Counted from the first letter of the stretch, positions 49,178-58,942 are shown. The stretch: 64,000 bases of DNA from DATAVB01 sp036267955 (GCA_036267955.1 DATAVB010000087.1:16590-80589); one strand, 5' to 3'. Notes: generated by a model from the sequence alone, not told the origin. A program made the numbers and translations.

Positions 49178-49876
49178 ATGGCAATGTCACAAACTCACCA
49201 TGACGGATCTCCGGCAACACCAACCCATCATGAGGTACGAGAAATGGTGGAGCGTGAGGTCGTAACCCCGGCCGCGCCCACCGGCGTACAGGTCGGCACG
49301 GGCGGTGATCCGCTCATTGTCGCGCTGCCGATTTTCGCGGTCGGCTCGCTGGCACTGGGGATGGCACTGATCGGTGTCGTCGACGCCACCGCGCTGGGAG
49401 CAGTGGTGCCGATCATCATGTTCGGCACCGGGCTCTATTTGATGCTCGTGACCTTCTGGGCCGCGCTGCTGGGGCAGTCGATCGTGGCCGGCATCTGCGG
49501 CACGTTCTCCGGCTTCTGGTTGAGCCTCGGCGCCCTGCTTCTGGGCCTGACGCACAACTGGTACGGGATCGTGCCCACGCAGGTCGCCAAGACGGAGGAA
49601 CTCTTCTTCATCGCGTGGGGCTGTCTGTTCGTATTCCTGCTGATTCCCTGTTTGCTGCTGCCCGCTGTCTATCCGGCGATCGTCGCACTGGTCGTCGTCG
49701 CACTCGGGTTTGCCGCGGCGTCGGCACACACCGGCAACGCCGATCTGCTCAAGACCGCCGGCTACATCATTCTGGTATTCGCGGCCCTGGGGTTCTACGC
49801 GTTCGTCAATGTCGGGCTCACCTCGATGGGGGCGAAGCGGCCGTTCCCCCCGCTGGGCAAGGTCTACATGTCCTGA
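49178..49876 (+). CDS. GPR1/FUN34/YaaH family (acetate/succinate-type) transporter
   Basis: 232 residues, six predicted membrane helices (VALPIFAVGSLALGMALIGVV, ALGAVVPIIMFGTGLYLMLVTF, GQSIVAGICGTFSGFWLSLGALLLGL, IAWGCLFVFLLIPCLLLP, and two more). The NPAPLGLX-type motif of the family is weak (GDPLIVALP at the start of helix 1). It may import acetate or another short organic acid, or the C2/C3 products of the monooxygenase pathway. Last gene of the cluster, followed by a strong terminator. Confidence 0.88.
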   Translation: MAMSQTHHDGSPATPTHHEVREMVEREVVTPAAPTGVQVGTGGDPLIVALPIFAVGSLALGMALIGVVDATALGAVVPIIMFGTGLYLMLVTFWAALLGQSIVAGICGTFSGFWLSLGALLLGLTHNWYGIVPTQVAKTEELFFIAWGCLFVFLLIPCLLLPAVYPAIVALVVVALGFAAASAHTGNADLLKTAGYIILVFAALGFYAFVNVGLTSMGAKRPFPPLGKVYMS

Positions 49877-49889
49877 GCTCCCCACAACC

Positions 49890-49938
49890 CTGGATCCGCC
49901 CGGGCGCTGACGCAAGACACGCACCCGGGCGGATCCAG
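49890..49938. terminator. 15-bp stem-loop ending the monooxygenase cluster
   Basis: CTGGATCCGCCCGGG (49890-49904) pairs with CCCGGGCGGATCCAG (49924-49938), loop 19 nt. It directly follows the transporter stop codon, 76 nt before the next gene. Confidence 0.8.
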
Positions 49939-50013
49939 ACCATTTCCGGCCGGCGAGCCGCGCCGGCATCGGCCACCGCGCGGCGTTGACCCGGGCCGCT
50001 GAGGCATGACTGA

Positions 50014-51861
50014 ATGCAAGGCATGCTGGCCCAGCCGTCGATCGGACCCGGAACGCCCGGTGTGCCGCCGGACTGGGCGCGACTCGAGCTGGATCTGCTG
50101 CGCCAGGCCCAGGACGCCGCGCGGGAGTTCGTCGACCGCTACACGCTCGCCGACGGCACCCTGCGGTGGCGCGCGGAATGGCCGGGCATCGACGGATCCG
50201 ACGACGCCTACGAGGCGTTCTGGACGCTGCCGCTGCTGTATCTGCTCGGCGGTGACGCCGAGCTGCTGGCGATCGCGCGGCGCGAGTGGGAGGCCGTCAC
50301 CTGGCAATGGACGCAGTACGGCCAGCTGCACCGGGAATTCGACGCCTCGTACGACTGGATGCACCACGGCGAGAGCAGCACGCTGTTCTACCTGCTGGGT
50401 CTGGCCGATCCGACCAGCCTGCGGGAACGCCAACGTGCGGTGCGGTTTGCCGATTTCTACACCGGCGCCGACCCTGAGGCGCCCAACTACGACCCGGCCC
50501 GCCGGCTGATCCGTTCTCCGCTCACCGGTTCCCGCGGACCTCGGTTCCGCACCACTGCCGAGGACTGGTCCACCCATCGGTCCGTCCTGGACGGCTATCC
50601 GCCGCCGTTCGAGGACATCCCCGCCAATCCCGACGGCACCTGCACCTGGACCGACGACGCGGTGTTCGAGCTGATCCTGCGGCGGATGAACGAACGGATG
50701 ACCCGCGGCGACGTGCCGCTCAACCTCACCGCCTCAAGCCTGGCCGCGCACGCCTGGCTCCACACCGGACAGGACCGCTTCCGGCACTGGGTGCTGGACT
50801 ACAACGCGGCCTGGGCCGAGCGCACCGAACGCAACAACGGCATCATTCCCGACAACGTCGGCCCGGACGACACGATCGGCCAGTACCTCGACGGGCACTG
50901 GTGGGGCGGTTATTACGGCTGGCGCTGGCCGCACGGCGCGCGACACATTCTGGAGGCCGTCGCGATCGGCGGGGTCGCGGCAACCCTCGTCAGCGGCGAA
51001 ACCCGCTGGCTGGACCATTTCCGGTCCCAACTGGACACGCTATGGGACCTGGGACAGGGCGCGGGCGCGACGCGGATGCTCCCCAACCGGCACGGGAACG
51101 AGGGCTGGTACGACTACCGACAACCGGACCCGACACTGCCCATCTACTGCTGGTATCTCTCCCAGGATCCGGCCGATCTGCAACGGGTGCTGCGGACCGC
51201 GCCGCCGGAAGGCTGGAGCACTCCGAACGAACGCATCGTCAAGGGCAGCGGAGCCGCCAACAGCGCAGCCTGGTTCGGCTACCTCCGCGGCGACAACCCC
51301 GACTATCCGGTGCGAATCCTGGAAATAAACCACCGGCAGTTGACCGGCCGGCTCGCCGCGATACGGGCCGACGACCTCCGGCAGGCCCCGGAGTGGGATA
51401 TCCACCATTGGCAGGACCGTAATCCGGTGATGGTCGAGGGGCTGGTGCAGCTGATGCTCGGTGCACCGCTGAACCTCTACCACGGCGGGCTGCTCGCGAC
51501 GACCGTCCGCTACTTCGACCCGGACCGCCGAAGACCCGGTCTTCCCCCGGACGTTGCCGCGCTGGTCGACCACCTCGACGCCACGACCGTCGGAATTCAA
51601 CTGGTGAACTGCTCCACCCAGCACGAGCGCGAGATCGTCATCCAGGCCGGCGGTTTCGGCGAGCATGCCTTCACCTCGGTCGATACCGGCGTCGGCGACA
51701 CCATCGCGCTCACCGGCAACCGGGTCTCGGTGCGGCTCGGTCCGTCCTGCCAGCTGCGGATCAGCCTCGGTATGGAACGGTTCGCCGGCGACGGTTCGTA
51801 CGACACGCCGTGGACCGACCGGACCGGTGAACATCCACTGCTGCAGGGCCGGTCCGAATAA
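50014..51861 (+). CDS. Putative (alpha/alpha)-toroid enzyme, unassigned
   Basis: 615 residues, intact. No signal peptide. Repeated helical hairpins with WPLLYLLGG-like motifs (AFWTLPLLYLLGGDAELL, ESSTLFYLLGLADP, YYGWRWPHGARHILEAVAIGG, NHRQLTGRLAAIRADDLRQ) and a final beta region (TVGIQLVNCSTQHEREIVIQAGGFGEHAFTSVDTG). This pattern is found in polysaccharide lyases and family GH88/105-like hydrolases, but no catalytic set can be named. Adjacent to sugar/organic-acid genes, so a carbohydrate role is probable. Start ATG 50014; an in-frame ATG at 50023 is an alternative. Confidence 0.6.
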   Translation: MQGMLAQPSIGPGTPGVPPDWARLELDLLRQAQDAAREFVDRYTLADGTLRWRAEWPGIDGSDDAYEAFWTLPLLYLLGGDAELLAIARREWEAVTWQWTQYGQLHREFDASYDWMHHGESSTLFYLLGLADPTSLRERQRAVRFADFYTGADPEAPNYDPARRLIRSPLTGSRGPRFRTTAEDWSTHRSVLDGYPPPFEDIPANPDGTCTWTDDAVFELILRRMNERMTRGDVPLNLTASSLAAHAWLHTGQDRFRHWVLDYNAAWAERTERNNGIIPDNVGPDDTIGQYLDGHWWGGYYGWRWPHGARHILEAVAIGGVAATLVSGETRWLDHFRSQLDTLWDLGQGAGATRMLPNRHGNEGWYDYRQPDPTLPIYCWYLSQDPADLQRVLRTAPPEGWSTPNERIVKGSGAANSAAWFGYLRGDNPDYPVRILEINHRQLTGRLAAIRADDLRQAPEWDIHHWQDRNPVMVEGLVQLMLGAPLNLYHGGLLATTVRYFDPDRRRPGLPPDVAALVDHLDATTVGIQLVNCSTQHEREIVIQAGGFGEHAFTSVDTGVGDTIALTGNRVSVRLGPSCQLRISLGMERFAGDGSYDTPWTDRTGEHPLLQGRSE

Positions 51862-52114
51862 CAACCAGCGAATCGGCCTGATCAGGCCGCTTTTTCGCCC
51901 ACCGGAATCCCGTGTGGGCGCGGCTGACCGATAACGGCGCGGCAATTCGCCGTACCCGTGTGACCCTTGACACCGTCAGACCGACGGACGTAGCGTCCCG
52001 GAAACGACCATTCGGATGGATCGCCAACTCGCCGATTTTTTATAAACGCGCTTCGATTGATATTCGTTCGAAAGCAGCACGTTGGATAGCTGGCAGCGCG
52101 AGAAGGAGCGATCC

Positions 52115-54226
52115 GTGAATGCACAGGACCCGTTGTCCCGCAGGCGTTTTCTCTACGGCACGGCGCTGGCCGCCGGGGCGGTGACGGTCAGCGCCTGCTC
52201 GGGCGGCACGAAGAAATCCCCGTCCAGCTCCGCCAGCGGTGGCGGCAGTACGAAGAAGGGGTCGGCCACAACCGCGCCAAAAATTCCGGCGCACTTTCAG
52301 GAGTCGCCAGCCTTGAAGGAGAAGGGGCTGCCGGACGTGGCCAAGCGGTTGCCGCAGGTGCCTTACGTGGTGCCCCACCTCTGGGTCGAGCCGGGAAAGT
52401 ACGGCGGCACGATGAATATGGCGGTGTTCAGCACCACGGGCATGGGTGAGGACAGCACCTGTTACGAGTTCTTCTACGGTCCAGCACCACTGCGCTGGCT
52501 CAATGACGGCCTGGCCGTCGGGCCGGGACTCCTGGACAAATGGAGTTCGAATGCGGACGCGACGGAATGGACCGTTCACTATCGCAGTGGCCTGAAATGG
52601 TCGGACGGCCAGCCGGTCACCGTCGATGACACCATCTTCTGGTGGGAAGACCTGGTGCTGCCGGGTCACAATGCGCTGACCCCGCCGCTCGGCATGCTGT
52701 CGGCCGCCGGAAAGCCCTGCCACATGACCAAGGTCGACGACGAAACGCTCAAGCTCACCTACGACTCGCCGCAGCCCGGACTGCCGCTGTACCTGGCGAC
52801 CGGCGTCAACGGCCACATGACGACGATGCCGAAACACTATCTGAAGCAGTTCCACCCCAAGTACAACTCCAGCGTGCCGAAGGACTGGGACTCGGTCGGC
52901 GGCCTGTGGGAGCAGAAGTCCAAATGGATGCGCAACCCGGCGTGCCCGACCCTGGCCGGCTACCGGTGCCAGTCGTTCGACATCAACAAGGGTGTTGTGC
53001 TGGAGCGGAATCCGTACTACTACGTCGTCAACACGAACGGCGACCAGCTTCCCTACATCGACAAGATCGTCATCAACTGCGTCCAGAACAGCCAGGTCAT
53101 CAAGCTGCAGGTGCAGCAGGGCAAGATCGACTATTGCCACGGGCCGTTCAACCAGATCGACCTCTCCGACGTGTCGACCCTCAACCGGTTCAAGGACAGC
53201 GGCGACTACCGGATCCTGCTCTGGGACAGCGGTTCGGGCACCGGGGACATGTTCTTCCTCAACTACGACTACATCGCCAACGATCAGAAGTACGGAAAAC
53301 TCTTCCGCGACAAGCGTTTCCGCCAGGCGATCTCACATGCCTACGACCGGACGACGGCCCGCAAGACCCTCTATTTCGGCACCGGCGAGATAACCACGGG
53401 CTCGCTCGGGCCCAAGGCCCCCGAGTTCAACACGAAACCGTCCGGACCGTCCCTGTACGCGCAGTGGCGGGACTCGTACTCGAAGCACGACCCCGCGAAA
53501 GCGAAGGCCCTCCTGGCCGACCTCGGGCTCAAGGACAGCAACGGCGACGGCTATGTGGAGTTTCCGGACGGATCAAAGCTGACCGTGTCGGTGCCATATT
53601 CGGCGGATCAGAGCGCGACCGGGAACGCGCACGACGACCAACTGGTGGCCGACGCGAAGAAGGTCGGCATTCACCTGCTCCGCACTCCGATACCACCCAC
53701 CTCGTTCAACGACATGTGGGCGGCGGGCAAATTCATGTCCCGCACCAACTGGGAGGTGAGCAACGGAAGCCTGCTCGTCGCCGCCTATTGGTTGCTGCCA
53801 CTCGAGAATGCCCGATGGGCGCCACTGGAGGGCATGATGTACGCCGTCACCGGCACCGCCAACGAGAAGAAGGAGCTCAACGTGGCACCGGCCAAGCGGC
53901 ATCCGCCACGGATGGCACCGGAGAAGGGCGGACCGGTCGAGAAGATGTGGAACCTCTACAACGCCGCCAAGCGCGAGCCGGATGCGCTCAAACGAACCCA
54001 GCATTTCTGGGACATCATCAAGGTGCACATCGAAGAGGGCCCGTTCTTCATGGGCGTGGTCACCAACTATCTGCAACCGATCATCGCCAAGAACGATCTG
54101 CGCAACGTGCCGACCCGGGACAATCTCGCCCAGCACGGTCTGGTCAACGACTGGGAGCTGCCCTGTCCCGCGGTCTACGAGCCGGAAACCTACTACTGGA
54201 GCAACCCGTCCAGTCACACAACCTGA
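52115..54226 (+). CDS. Orphan family 5 substrate-binding lipoprotein (Tat)
   Basis: 703 residues from GTG 52115, AGAAGGAG 6 nt upstream. PLSRRRFLYGTALAAGAVTVSAC is a Tat signal with lipobox ending in the lipidated Cys. The mature domain is SBP_bac_5 (peptide/nickel family) with LNDGLAVGPGLLDKWSSNADATEWTVHYRSGLKWSDGQPVTVDDTIFWW and RDKRFRQAISHAYDR. About 700 residues is longer than typical (about 520). No permease or ATPase lies nearby, so it must use a transporter encoded elsewhere. Confidence 0.88.
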   Translation: MNAQDPLSRRRFLYGTALAAGAVTVSACSGGTKKSPSSSASGGGSTKKGSATTAPKIPAHFQESPALKEKGLPDVAKRLPQVPYVVPHLWVEPGKYGGTMNMAVFSTTGMGEDSTCYEFFYGPAPLRWLNDGLAVGPGLLDKWSSNADATEWTVHYRSGLKWSDGQPVTVDDTIFWWEDLVLPGHNALTPPLGMLSAAGKPCHMTKVDDETLKLTYDSPQPGLPLYLATGVNGHMTTMPKHYLKQFHPKYNSSVPKDWDSVGGLWEQKSKWMRNPACPTLAGYRCQSFDINKGVVLERNPYYYVVNTNGDQLPYIDKIVINCVQNSQVIKLQVQQGKIDYCHGPFNQIDLSDVSTLNRFKDSGDYRILLWDSGSGTGDMFFLNYDYIANDQKYGKLFRDKRFRQAISHAYDRTTARKTLYFGTGEITTGSLGPKAPEFNTKPSGPSLYAQWRDSYSKHDPAKAKALLADLGLKDSNGDGYVEFPDGSKLTVSVPYSADQSATGNAHDDQLVADAKKVGIHLLRTPIPPTSFNDMWAAGKFMSRTNWEVSNGSLLVAAYWLLPLENARWAPLEGMMYAVTGTANEKKELNVAPAKRHPPRMAPEKGGPVEKMWNLYNAAKREPDALKRTQHFWDIIKVHIEEGPFFMGVVTNYLQPIIAKNDLRNVPTRDNLAQHGLVNDWELPCPAVYEPETYYWSNPSSHTT

Positions 54227-54248
54227 TCCGGCGGCGTTCCAGCCGGTG

Positions 54249-55718
54249 TCAGTGGCCGCTCACCGTGACGGTCGCCCCCAGGTCGTTCCAACCCTTCGCG
54301 GCATCCCAGGTGCCGGTATTGGCGGTGCGGATCGCGTAATCGGCGTCGTTCGCCAGCGACCGCGACGCCGACGGCATTGCCAGCGCCAGGTGGTAGGTGC
54401 CCGGCCGGACCTGGATCGGCAGCCGGAAATCGGTCCGTACGGTCGTGGTCTGGCCGGCCGTCCACCGTCGCGGGTCGGTGCGCAGCGGGATCCGGTAGGT
54501 GTGGCTGCCGTTGGTCAGAACGAGCTGCGCGGGCCGGGCCTGGAACGGGGTGCTGAATCCGTCGTTGCGGACGCCGATATCGACGCTCATCCGGCCGCCG
54601 ACGGAGGTGTGGTCGGTGAAAGTCCCGTTGACCAGGGTGAAGCGGTAGCCCAGCCGCTCGCTGGCCTCCTGATAGCCGGCGGTCCCCCAGGTGTCCAGCA
54701 CATCCTGGTTGTATTCGGTGTTCAGGTACGAATAGTGGAACCGTTCCATCGTTGCCAGCGCGCTCGGCCATTCGGATTTCGGCGGATTCACCGCACAGGT
54801 TTCGCCGCCGACCGGCACATAGCGACTGTCCGCGGCGAGATAATCCTCATCCAGACTGAGCGGGTCGGACAGGAACGTGCCGTAATCGTCGGCGCTGGCC
54901 AGGAAGCAGTCGTTGTGGTGTCCGACCCGGGACAGGTCACTGCCGGAGTACGCCTGTTGTGGCGTCAGTCCGCCGGCGGTTCCGGTCGGCACGCCGAGAA
55001 TGCGCTGCTTCATGTACATCGTGCGGACCTGCACCGTGACGCTCTTGGGTAGCACGTTCAGTAAGGTACGCAGCACTTTTCCGCGGTCCACCCAATTGGC
55101 GTCCGTGACAATTGACGGGTCCGTCGGATCGGAGAAGTAGTCGCTGTAGTAGCCCTCTCCCCACAGCCCGATGAATCCCTCCTGCACGGTCTCGATCACG
55201 TCGGCGTTACGCCGCAGGATTGGCGCCAGCTGGTAGATGTGGTGCAGGACCCGGTCGAGCGGAGCGTCGCCGTACGGCGTCGGCGGCGGCCAGACACCAT
55301 CCGGCGGCAGGGTGTACGCGAAGCGGAGAATGACCTCGACGCCGGCCCGCCGAGCGGTGGCGAAGTCGGCATTCACCTTCTGCAGCAGGTCCGGGCTGAG
55401 ATTCCACGCGCCGTCGGCGCCGCCGAAATGTTCCAGGTAGACCTCGCGCAGGACCTGGGTGATGCCCTCCTTGCGCCAGGAGCGGAGCGTCGACTCCTTC
55501 ATCGGCACCCAGCCGGTGCCGGCGGCATCCAGGTAGTGGGTGTCCGCCACGTGGTAGAAGCCGCGGGCCGGATTGGCGATGACCGAGTCGTCCGCCTGAT
55601 AGGCGATCGAGGTCTCGTGCGTGCCGCCCGGATGAGCGCTGGCGGCACCGGAGGGCAGCATGGCGACGGTTGCGGCAACGATCGCCGTGACCGGCAGCAA
55701 CAGGCGTCGGAGCTTCAT
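54249..55718 (-). CDS. Secreted DUF4832/DUF4874 family protein
   Basis: 489 residues from ATG 55718. Sec signal peptide RRLLLPVTAIVAATVAMLPSGAASA. Mature segments IANPARGFYHVADTHYLD, VEVILRFAYTLPPDG and NVDIGVRNDGFSTP-like SVDIGVRNDGFSTPFQ place it in the DUF4874 plus DUF4832 pair. Such two-domain secreted proteins are found near polysaccharide enzymes and look like (beta/alpha)8 plus beta-sandwich glycosidases, without a proven reaction. Convergent with the orphan lipoprotein (22 nt). Confidence 0.85.
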   Translation of the reverse strand: MKLRRLLLPVTAIVAATVAMLPSGAASAHPGGTHETSIAYQADDSVIANPARGFYHVADTHYLDAAGTGWVPMKESTLRSWRKEGITQVLREVYLEHFGGADGAWNLSPDLLQKVNADFATARRAGVEVILRFAYTLPPDGVWPPPTPYGDAPLDRVLHHIYQLAPILRRNADVIETVQEGFIGLWGEGYYSDYFSDPTDPSIVTDANWVDRGKVLRTLLNVLPKSVTVQVRTMYMKQRILGVPTGTAGGLTPQQAYSGSDLSRVGHHNDCFLASADDYGTFLSDPLSLDEDYLAADSRYVPVGGETCAVNPPKSEWPSALATMERFHYSYLNTEYNQDVLDTWGTAGYQEASERLGYRFTLVNGTFTDHTSVGGRMSVDIGVRNDGFSTPFQARPAQLVLTNGSHTYRIPLRTDPRRWTAGQTTTVRTDFRLPIQVRPGTYHLALAMPSASRSLANDADYAIRTANTGTWDAAKGWNDLGATVTVSGH

Positions 55719-55911
55719 CGGCTCTCCACTCTGGGTTTGGATCTTGATGTCGCAACCGCGTGGGCTTTGAGCATCGATGAGCAGAGCGTCAACGTCAAGA
55801 CCCGAAGTTGGCGCTCGGGTCAGCCTGCGTATATCGCGCAACCTGGCGATCGAAACCTGCGCGTTGTGTGCCATTATGGTGAACGGATGATTCGACTCGA
55901 GGAGCGCCGTC

Positions 55912-57147
55912 GTGACCGATCCGGCTGGAGCGCAGGGCATCGCGGTGCTCATCCTCGCCGACGATCTGTCCGGCGCCACCGAGGTTGCCGCGGTGATCGC
56001 CCCGCCGGGCAGCGCGCGGGCCGAGATCGTCCTGACCCCGGCGGTCCCCGGGCCGGCCGCGCCAGTGGCGGCGATCGACCTGGATTCCCGCCAGCTCGCA
56101 CCGGCCGCCGCGGCCGACGCGATGCGGGCCGCGCTGCGGTTGCCGGTTGCCCGCTCGGCCACCCTCGTCTTCGCGAAGGTGGATTCGCTGCTGCGCGGAA
56201 ATCTCGCCGCCACGGTCGCCGCCGTGCGGGAATCCGGTCGGCCGACGGTGCTCGCCACCGCGTTGCCGGCCCAGCACCGTTCGGTGCGGGACGGCGTGCT
56301 GCACCTTGCCGGCGAGCCGCTGCACCACACCACCGCCTGGGCAGCCGAAGGCGCCGCACCGCCGCGCTCTGTTGCAGCGGCTCTCGCGCCCGTGCCGGTG
56401 GCGGTCGTCCCGCTGACGGTGATCCGCGGTCCGGCGCTCGCGGCCGCGCTGGCCGAGCTCCTGGCTGGTGGCGCCGTACCGGCCTGTGACGCCGAGACGG
56501 ATCGCGACCTCGACGCGATCGTGGCCGCGGCACGAACGATTCCCGGCGTACGGCTGGCGGGGGCGGGCGGGCTCGCGGCCGCGCTGGGGCGAGCGCTGCG
56601 CCTTCCGCCCGACGGAGCGGAATCCGGCGAGCGGGCGGACGCGGTGCTGACCGTCGTGGGGACCGCGGCCCCGGTCGCGCGGGAGCAGGTCCGCCGGTTG
56701 GCCGCGGCCGGGGCGACCCGGGTGCGGGTGCCGGTGACCGGGTTGCTCGAGGGTCGCGTCGACCTCGGCGACCTGGGTGCCGGGTCGACCGTGCTGACCC
56801 TGGAATCGTCCGCCGATCCGGTGCCCGCGGACGCCCCGCGGATCGCCCGATCGTTGGCGACCGCGGTGGCCGGCGCCGTGCGGTCGTCGCCGCTTCGGGT
56901 CGATCTGGTGTTGACCGGCGGCGAGACCGCGCGGCGCATCCTCGACGCATTGGGCATCGTGCAGCTGACCCCGACGGAGGTTGTCCACCACGGGGCGGTG
57001 GCCTGCCGGGCCGACGACGGCCGGACCGTCGTCACCCGACCCGGCAGCTTCGGCGGCCCCGATTCACTCGTCCGCATCGTCCAGGCCCTGCTTCCCGAGT
57101 GTCTGTTTCCGACTGTCCAACCCACGAAAGGCATCCGCCATGTCTGA
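55912..57147 (+). CDS. Four-carbon acid sugar kinase family (OtnK/DUF1537)
   Basis: 411 residues from GTG 55912 with GAGGAG 6 nt upstream. N-terminal substrate domain begins ILADDLSGATEVAAV (ADDLTGA-type), AKVDSLLRGN (KxDSTLRGN-type) and the C-terminal nucleotide domain has VLTGGETARRILDAL (LTGGDTA). OtnK kinases phosphorylate four-carbon sugar acids such as erythronate, threonate or denormal relatives at C4. The last base group overlaps pdxA2 (ATG at 57140), giving an operon. Confidence 0.93.
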   Translation: MTDPAGAQGIAVLILADDLSGATEVAAVIAPPGSARAEIVLTPAVPGPAAPVAAIDLDSRQLAPAAAADAMRAALRLPVARSATLVFAKVDSLLRGNLAATVAAVRESGRPTVLATALPAQHRSVRDGVLHLAGEPLHHTTAWAAEGAAPPRSVAAALAPVPVAVVPLTVIRGPALAAALAELLAGGAVPACDAETDRDLDAIVAAARTIPGVRLAGAGGLAAALGRALRLPPDGAESGERADAVLTVVGTAAPVAREQVRRLAAAGATRVRVPVTGLLEGRVDLGDLGAGSTVLTLESSADPVPADAPRIARSLATAVAGAVRSSPLRVDLVLTGGETARRILDALGIVQLTPTEVVHHGAVACRADDGRTVVTRPGSFGGPDSLVRIVQALLPECLFPTVQPTKGIRHV

Positions 57148-58147
57148 TCAGGAACTGCCCTACATCGCCGTCACCATGGGCGATGGCGCCGGTGTCGGTC
57201 CGGAGGTGACGGTCGGCGCGCTGCTCGATCCGGCGGTGGCGGCGCTGGCCCGTCCGGTGGTGATCGGCGACGCGGGCCGGTTGCGCGCGGCCGCCGAGGT
57301 GCTGGGCGTCGCCGCCGATATCCGGACCGTCGATTCGGTTGCCGACTCGGTCTTCGAGTCGGGCCGGATCAATGTCATAGATCTGGCGCTGCTGCCGGTG
57401 GATCTGCCCTGGGGGCAGCTGTCCCCGGTGGCCGGAGACGCGGCGTACCAGTACATCCGGGTGGCCAGCGAACTCGCGATGGCTGGCACCGTGCAGGCGA
57501 TCTGCACGGCCCCGCTGAACAAGGAGGCGCTGCATGCGGCGGGACACCAGTTCCCCGGGCACACCGAATTGCTCGCCCACCTGACGGGCACCGAGGAGGT
57601 GTCGATGATGCTGTCCTCGCCGAAGCTGCGGGTCATTCACGTCACCACCCACATAGGACTGATCGACGCCATTGCGAAAATCGAGCCGGGGCTGGTCGAA
57701 CGCACCGTGCGCCGCGGATACGAGGCGATGCGTCGGGCGGGCATCGAGAACCCGCGGATCGGGCTCTGCGGCATCAATCCACACGCCGGCGAGAATGGCC
57801 TTTTCGGGTACGGCGAGGAGGAGGAGAAGATTGTCCCGGCCGTGGCCGCACTGCGGGCGGACGGTATTGACGCTCGCGGCCCGATCCCCGCCGACACGGC
57901 GTTTTTCGTCGCCAGTCGTGGCGATTTCGATCTCATCGTGGCGATGTACCACGACCAGGGACACGGCCCGATCAAGGTGCTGGGCATCGAGGAGGGCGTG
58001 AATATCACGGTGGGGCTGCCGGTGATCCGGACGTCGGTGGATCACGGAACGGCGTTCGATATCGCCGGCACGGGGACCGTGAAAATCGCCAGCATGATCG
58101 AGGCGCTCCGGCAGGCGGCCGCGCTGGCGTCCCGGCCGGCGGCGTAA
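57140..58147 (+). CDS. pdxA2: PdxA2-type 4-phosphate acid-sugar dehydrogenase
   Basis: 335 residues from ATG 57140 within the end of the kinase gene. PdxA motifs: AVTMGDGAGVGPEVT, CTAPLNKEALHAAGHQFPGHTELLAHLTG (metal-binding His), INPHAGENGLFGYGEEE and VAMYHDQGHGPIKVLG. With an OtnK-type kinase rather than the pyridoxine genes, it is likely to oxidise and decarboxylate 4-phospho-D-threonate/erythronate to dihydroxyacetone phosphate (known for PdxA2), not to make vitamin B6. Followed by the DeoR gene after 3 nt. Confidence 0.93.
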   Translation: MSDQELPYIAVTMGDGAGVGPEVTVGALLDPAVAALARPVVIGDAGRLRAAAEVLGVAADIRTVDSVADSVFESGRINVIDLALLPVDLPWGQLSPVAGDAAYQYIRVASELAMAGTVQAICTAPLNKEALHAAGHQFPGHTELLAHLTGTEEVSMMLSSPKLRVIHVTTHIGLIDAIAKIEPGLVERTVRRGYEAMRRAGIENPRIGLCGINPHAGENGLFGYGEEEEKIVPAVAALRADGIDARGPIPADTAFFVASRGDFDLIVAMYHDQGHGPIKVLGIEEGVNITVGLPVIRTSVDHGTAFDIAGTGTVKIASMIEALRQAAALASRPAA

Positions 58148-58150
58148 CCC

Positions 58151-58942
58151 ATGGGCTTGACGGCGCAACGGCGGCGCGAGGAAATCGTCCGGTTGGCCAA
58201 TTCGACCGGCCTGGCGAGCGTCGAGCGGTTGTCGGAACAATTCTCGGTGACGTCCTCGACGATCCGCCGCGATCTGGCGCAGCTGACGACGGCGGGGCAA
58301 TTGGCCCGGACGTACGGCGGTGCGATCGCGATTTCGCCGCATTCGGAGGCGTCGCTGAAACAGCGCTCCGGGGAGGCGTTCGAGGCGAAGCGCGGAATCG
58401 CGGCCTGGGCGGCCCGTCAGGTGCGGCCGGGCGAGACCGTGTTGCTGGATTCTGGGTCCACGGTAGGGGCGCTGGCCCATGAGCTGCGGTCTTTCCGCGA
58501 CATTACGGTGGTGACGCCGAGTCTGGCGGCACTGGGCGAATTGGCCGCTGTCCCAGGCATTCGGGTCGAGTGTCTGGGCGGGACACTGCGGCCGCTGAGT
58601 CAGGGTTTCGTCGGGCCGCTGGCGGAGCTGTGTCTGGAGCGGTTGACGTTCGACCGGGCCTTTCTGGGCGCGGACAGCGTGACCGCGGACAACGGGATCT
58701 GCGAGGCGGACCTGCAGCAGTCACGGCTCAAGGAACTGGTGATGCGCCGGTCGGCGAATGTCTACGTGCTGGCGCACGCGGAAAAGCTCGGCCGCCGGCC
58801 ATTTCACACCTGGACAACTCCCCCGGCCCCGTGGACTCTCGTGACGGATTCCTCGGCCGACGCTGATCGGCTCAAGCCGTTCACCGACGGTGGCGTGACT
58901 GTCGCCGTGGTCGACACCCATGGCGAGCCCCGCCCGGTCTGA
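58151..58942 (+). CDS. DeoR-family regulator of the acid-sugar operon
   Basis: 263 residues. HTH_DeoR at residues 5-60: AQRRREEIVRLANSTGLASVERLSEQFSVTSSTIRRDLAQLTTAGQLARTYGGA. The sugar-isomerase-like sensor domain follows (LLDSGSTVGALAHELRS, TVVTPSLAALGELAA, FLGADSVTADNGICEADLQQSRLKELVMRRSANVYVLAHAEKLG). It is the last gene of OtnK-PdxA2-DeoR and probably regulates its own operon through a phosphorylated intermediate. Confidence 0.93.
   Translation: MGLTAQRRREEIVRLANSTGLASVERLSEQFSVTSSTIRRDLAQLTTAGQLARTYGGAIAISPHSEASLKQRSGEAFEAKRGIAAWAARQVRPGETVLLDSGSTVGALAHELRSFRDITVVTPSLAALGELAAVPGIRVECLGGTLRPLSQGFVGPLAELCLERLTFDRAFLGADSVTADNGICEADLQQSRLKELVMRRSANVYVLAHAEKLGRRPFHTWTTPPAPWTLVTDSSADADRLKPFTDGGVTVAVVDTHGEPRPV

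Noticed and set aside
54249..57134. A 961-codon minus-strand frame extending the DUF4832 protein upstream
   Set aside because: The added part is antisense to the OtnK-like gene, has a low-complexity Arg/Ala/Ser composition and lacks a ribosome site; a signal peptide begins at ATG 55718.
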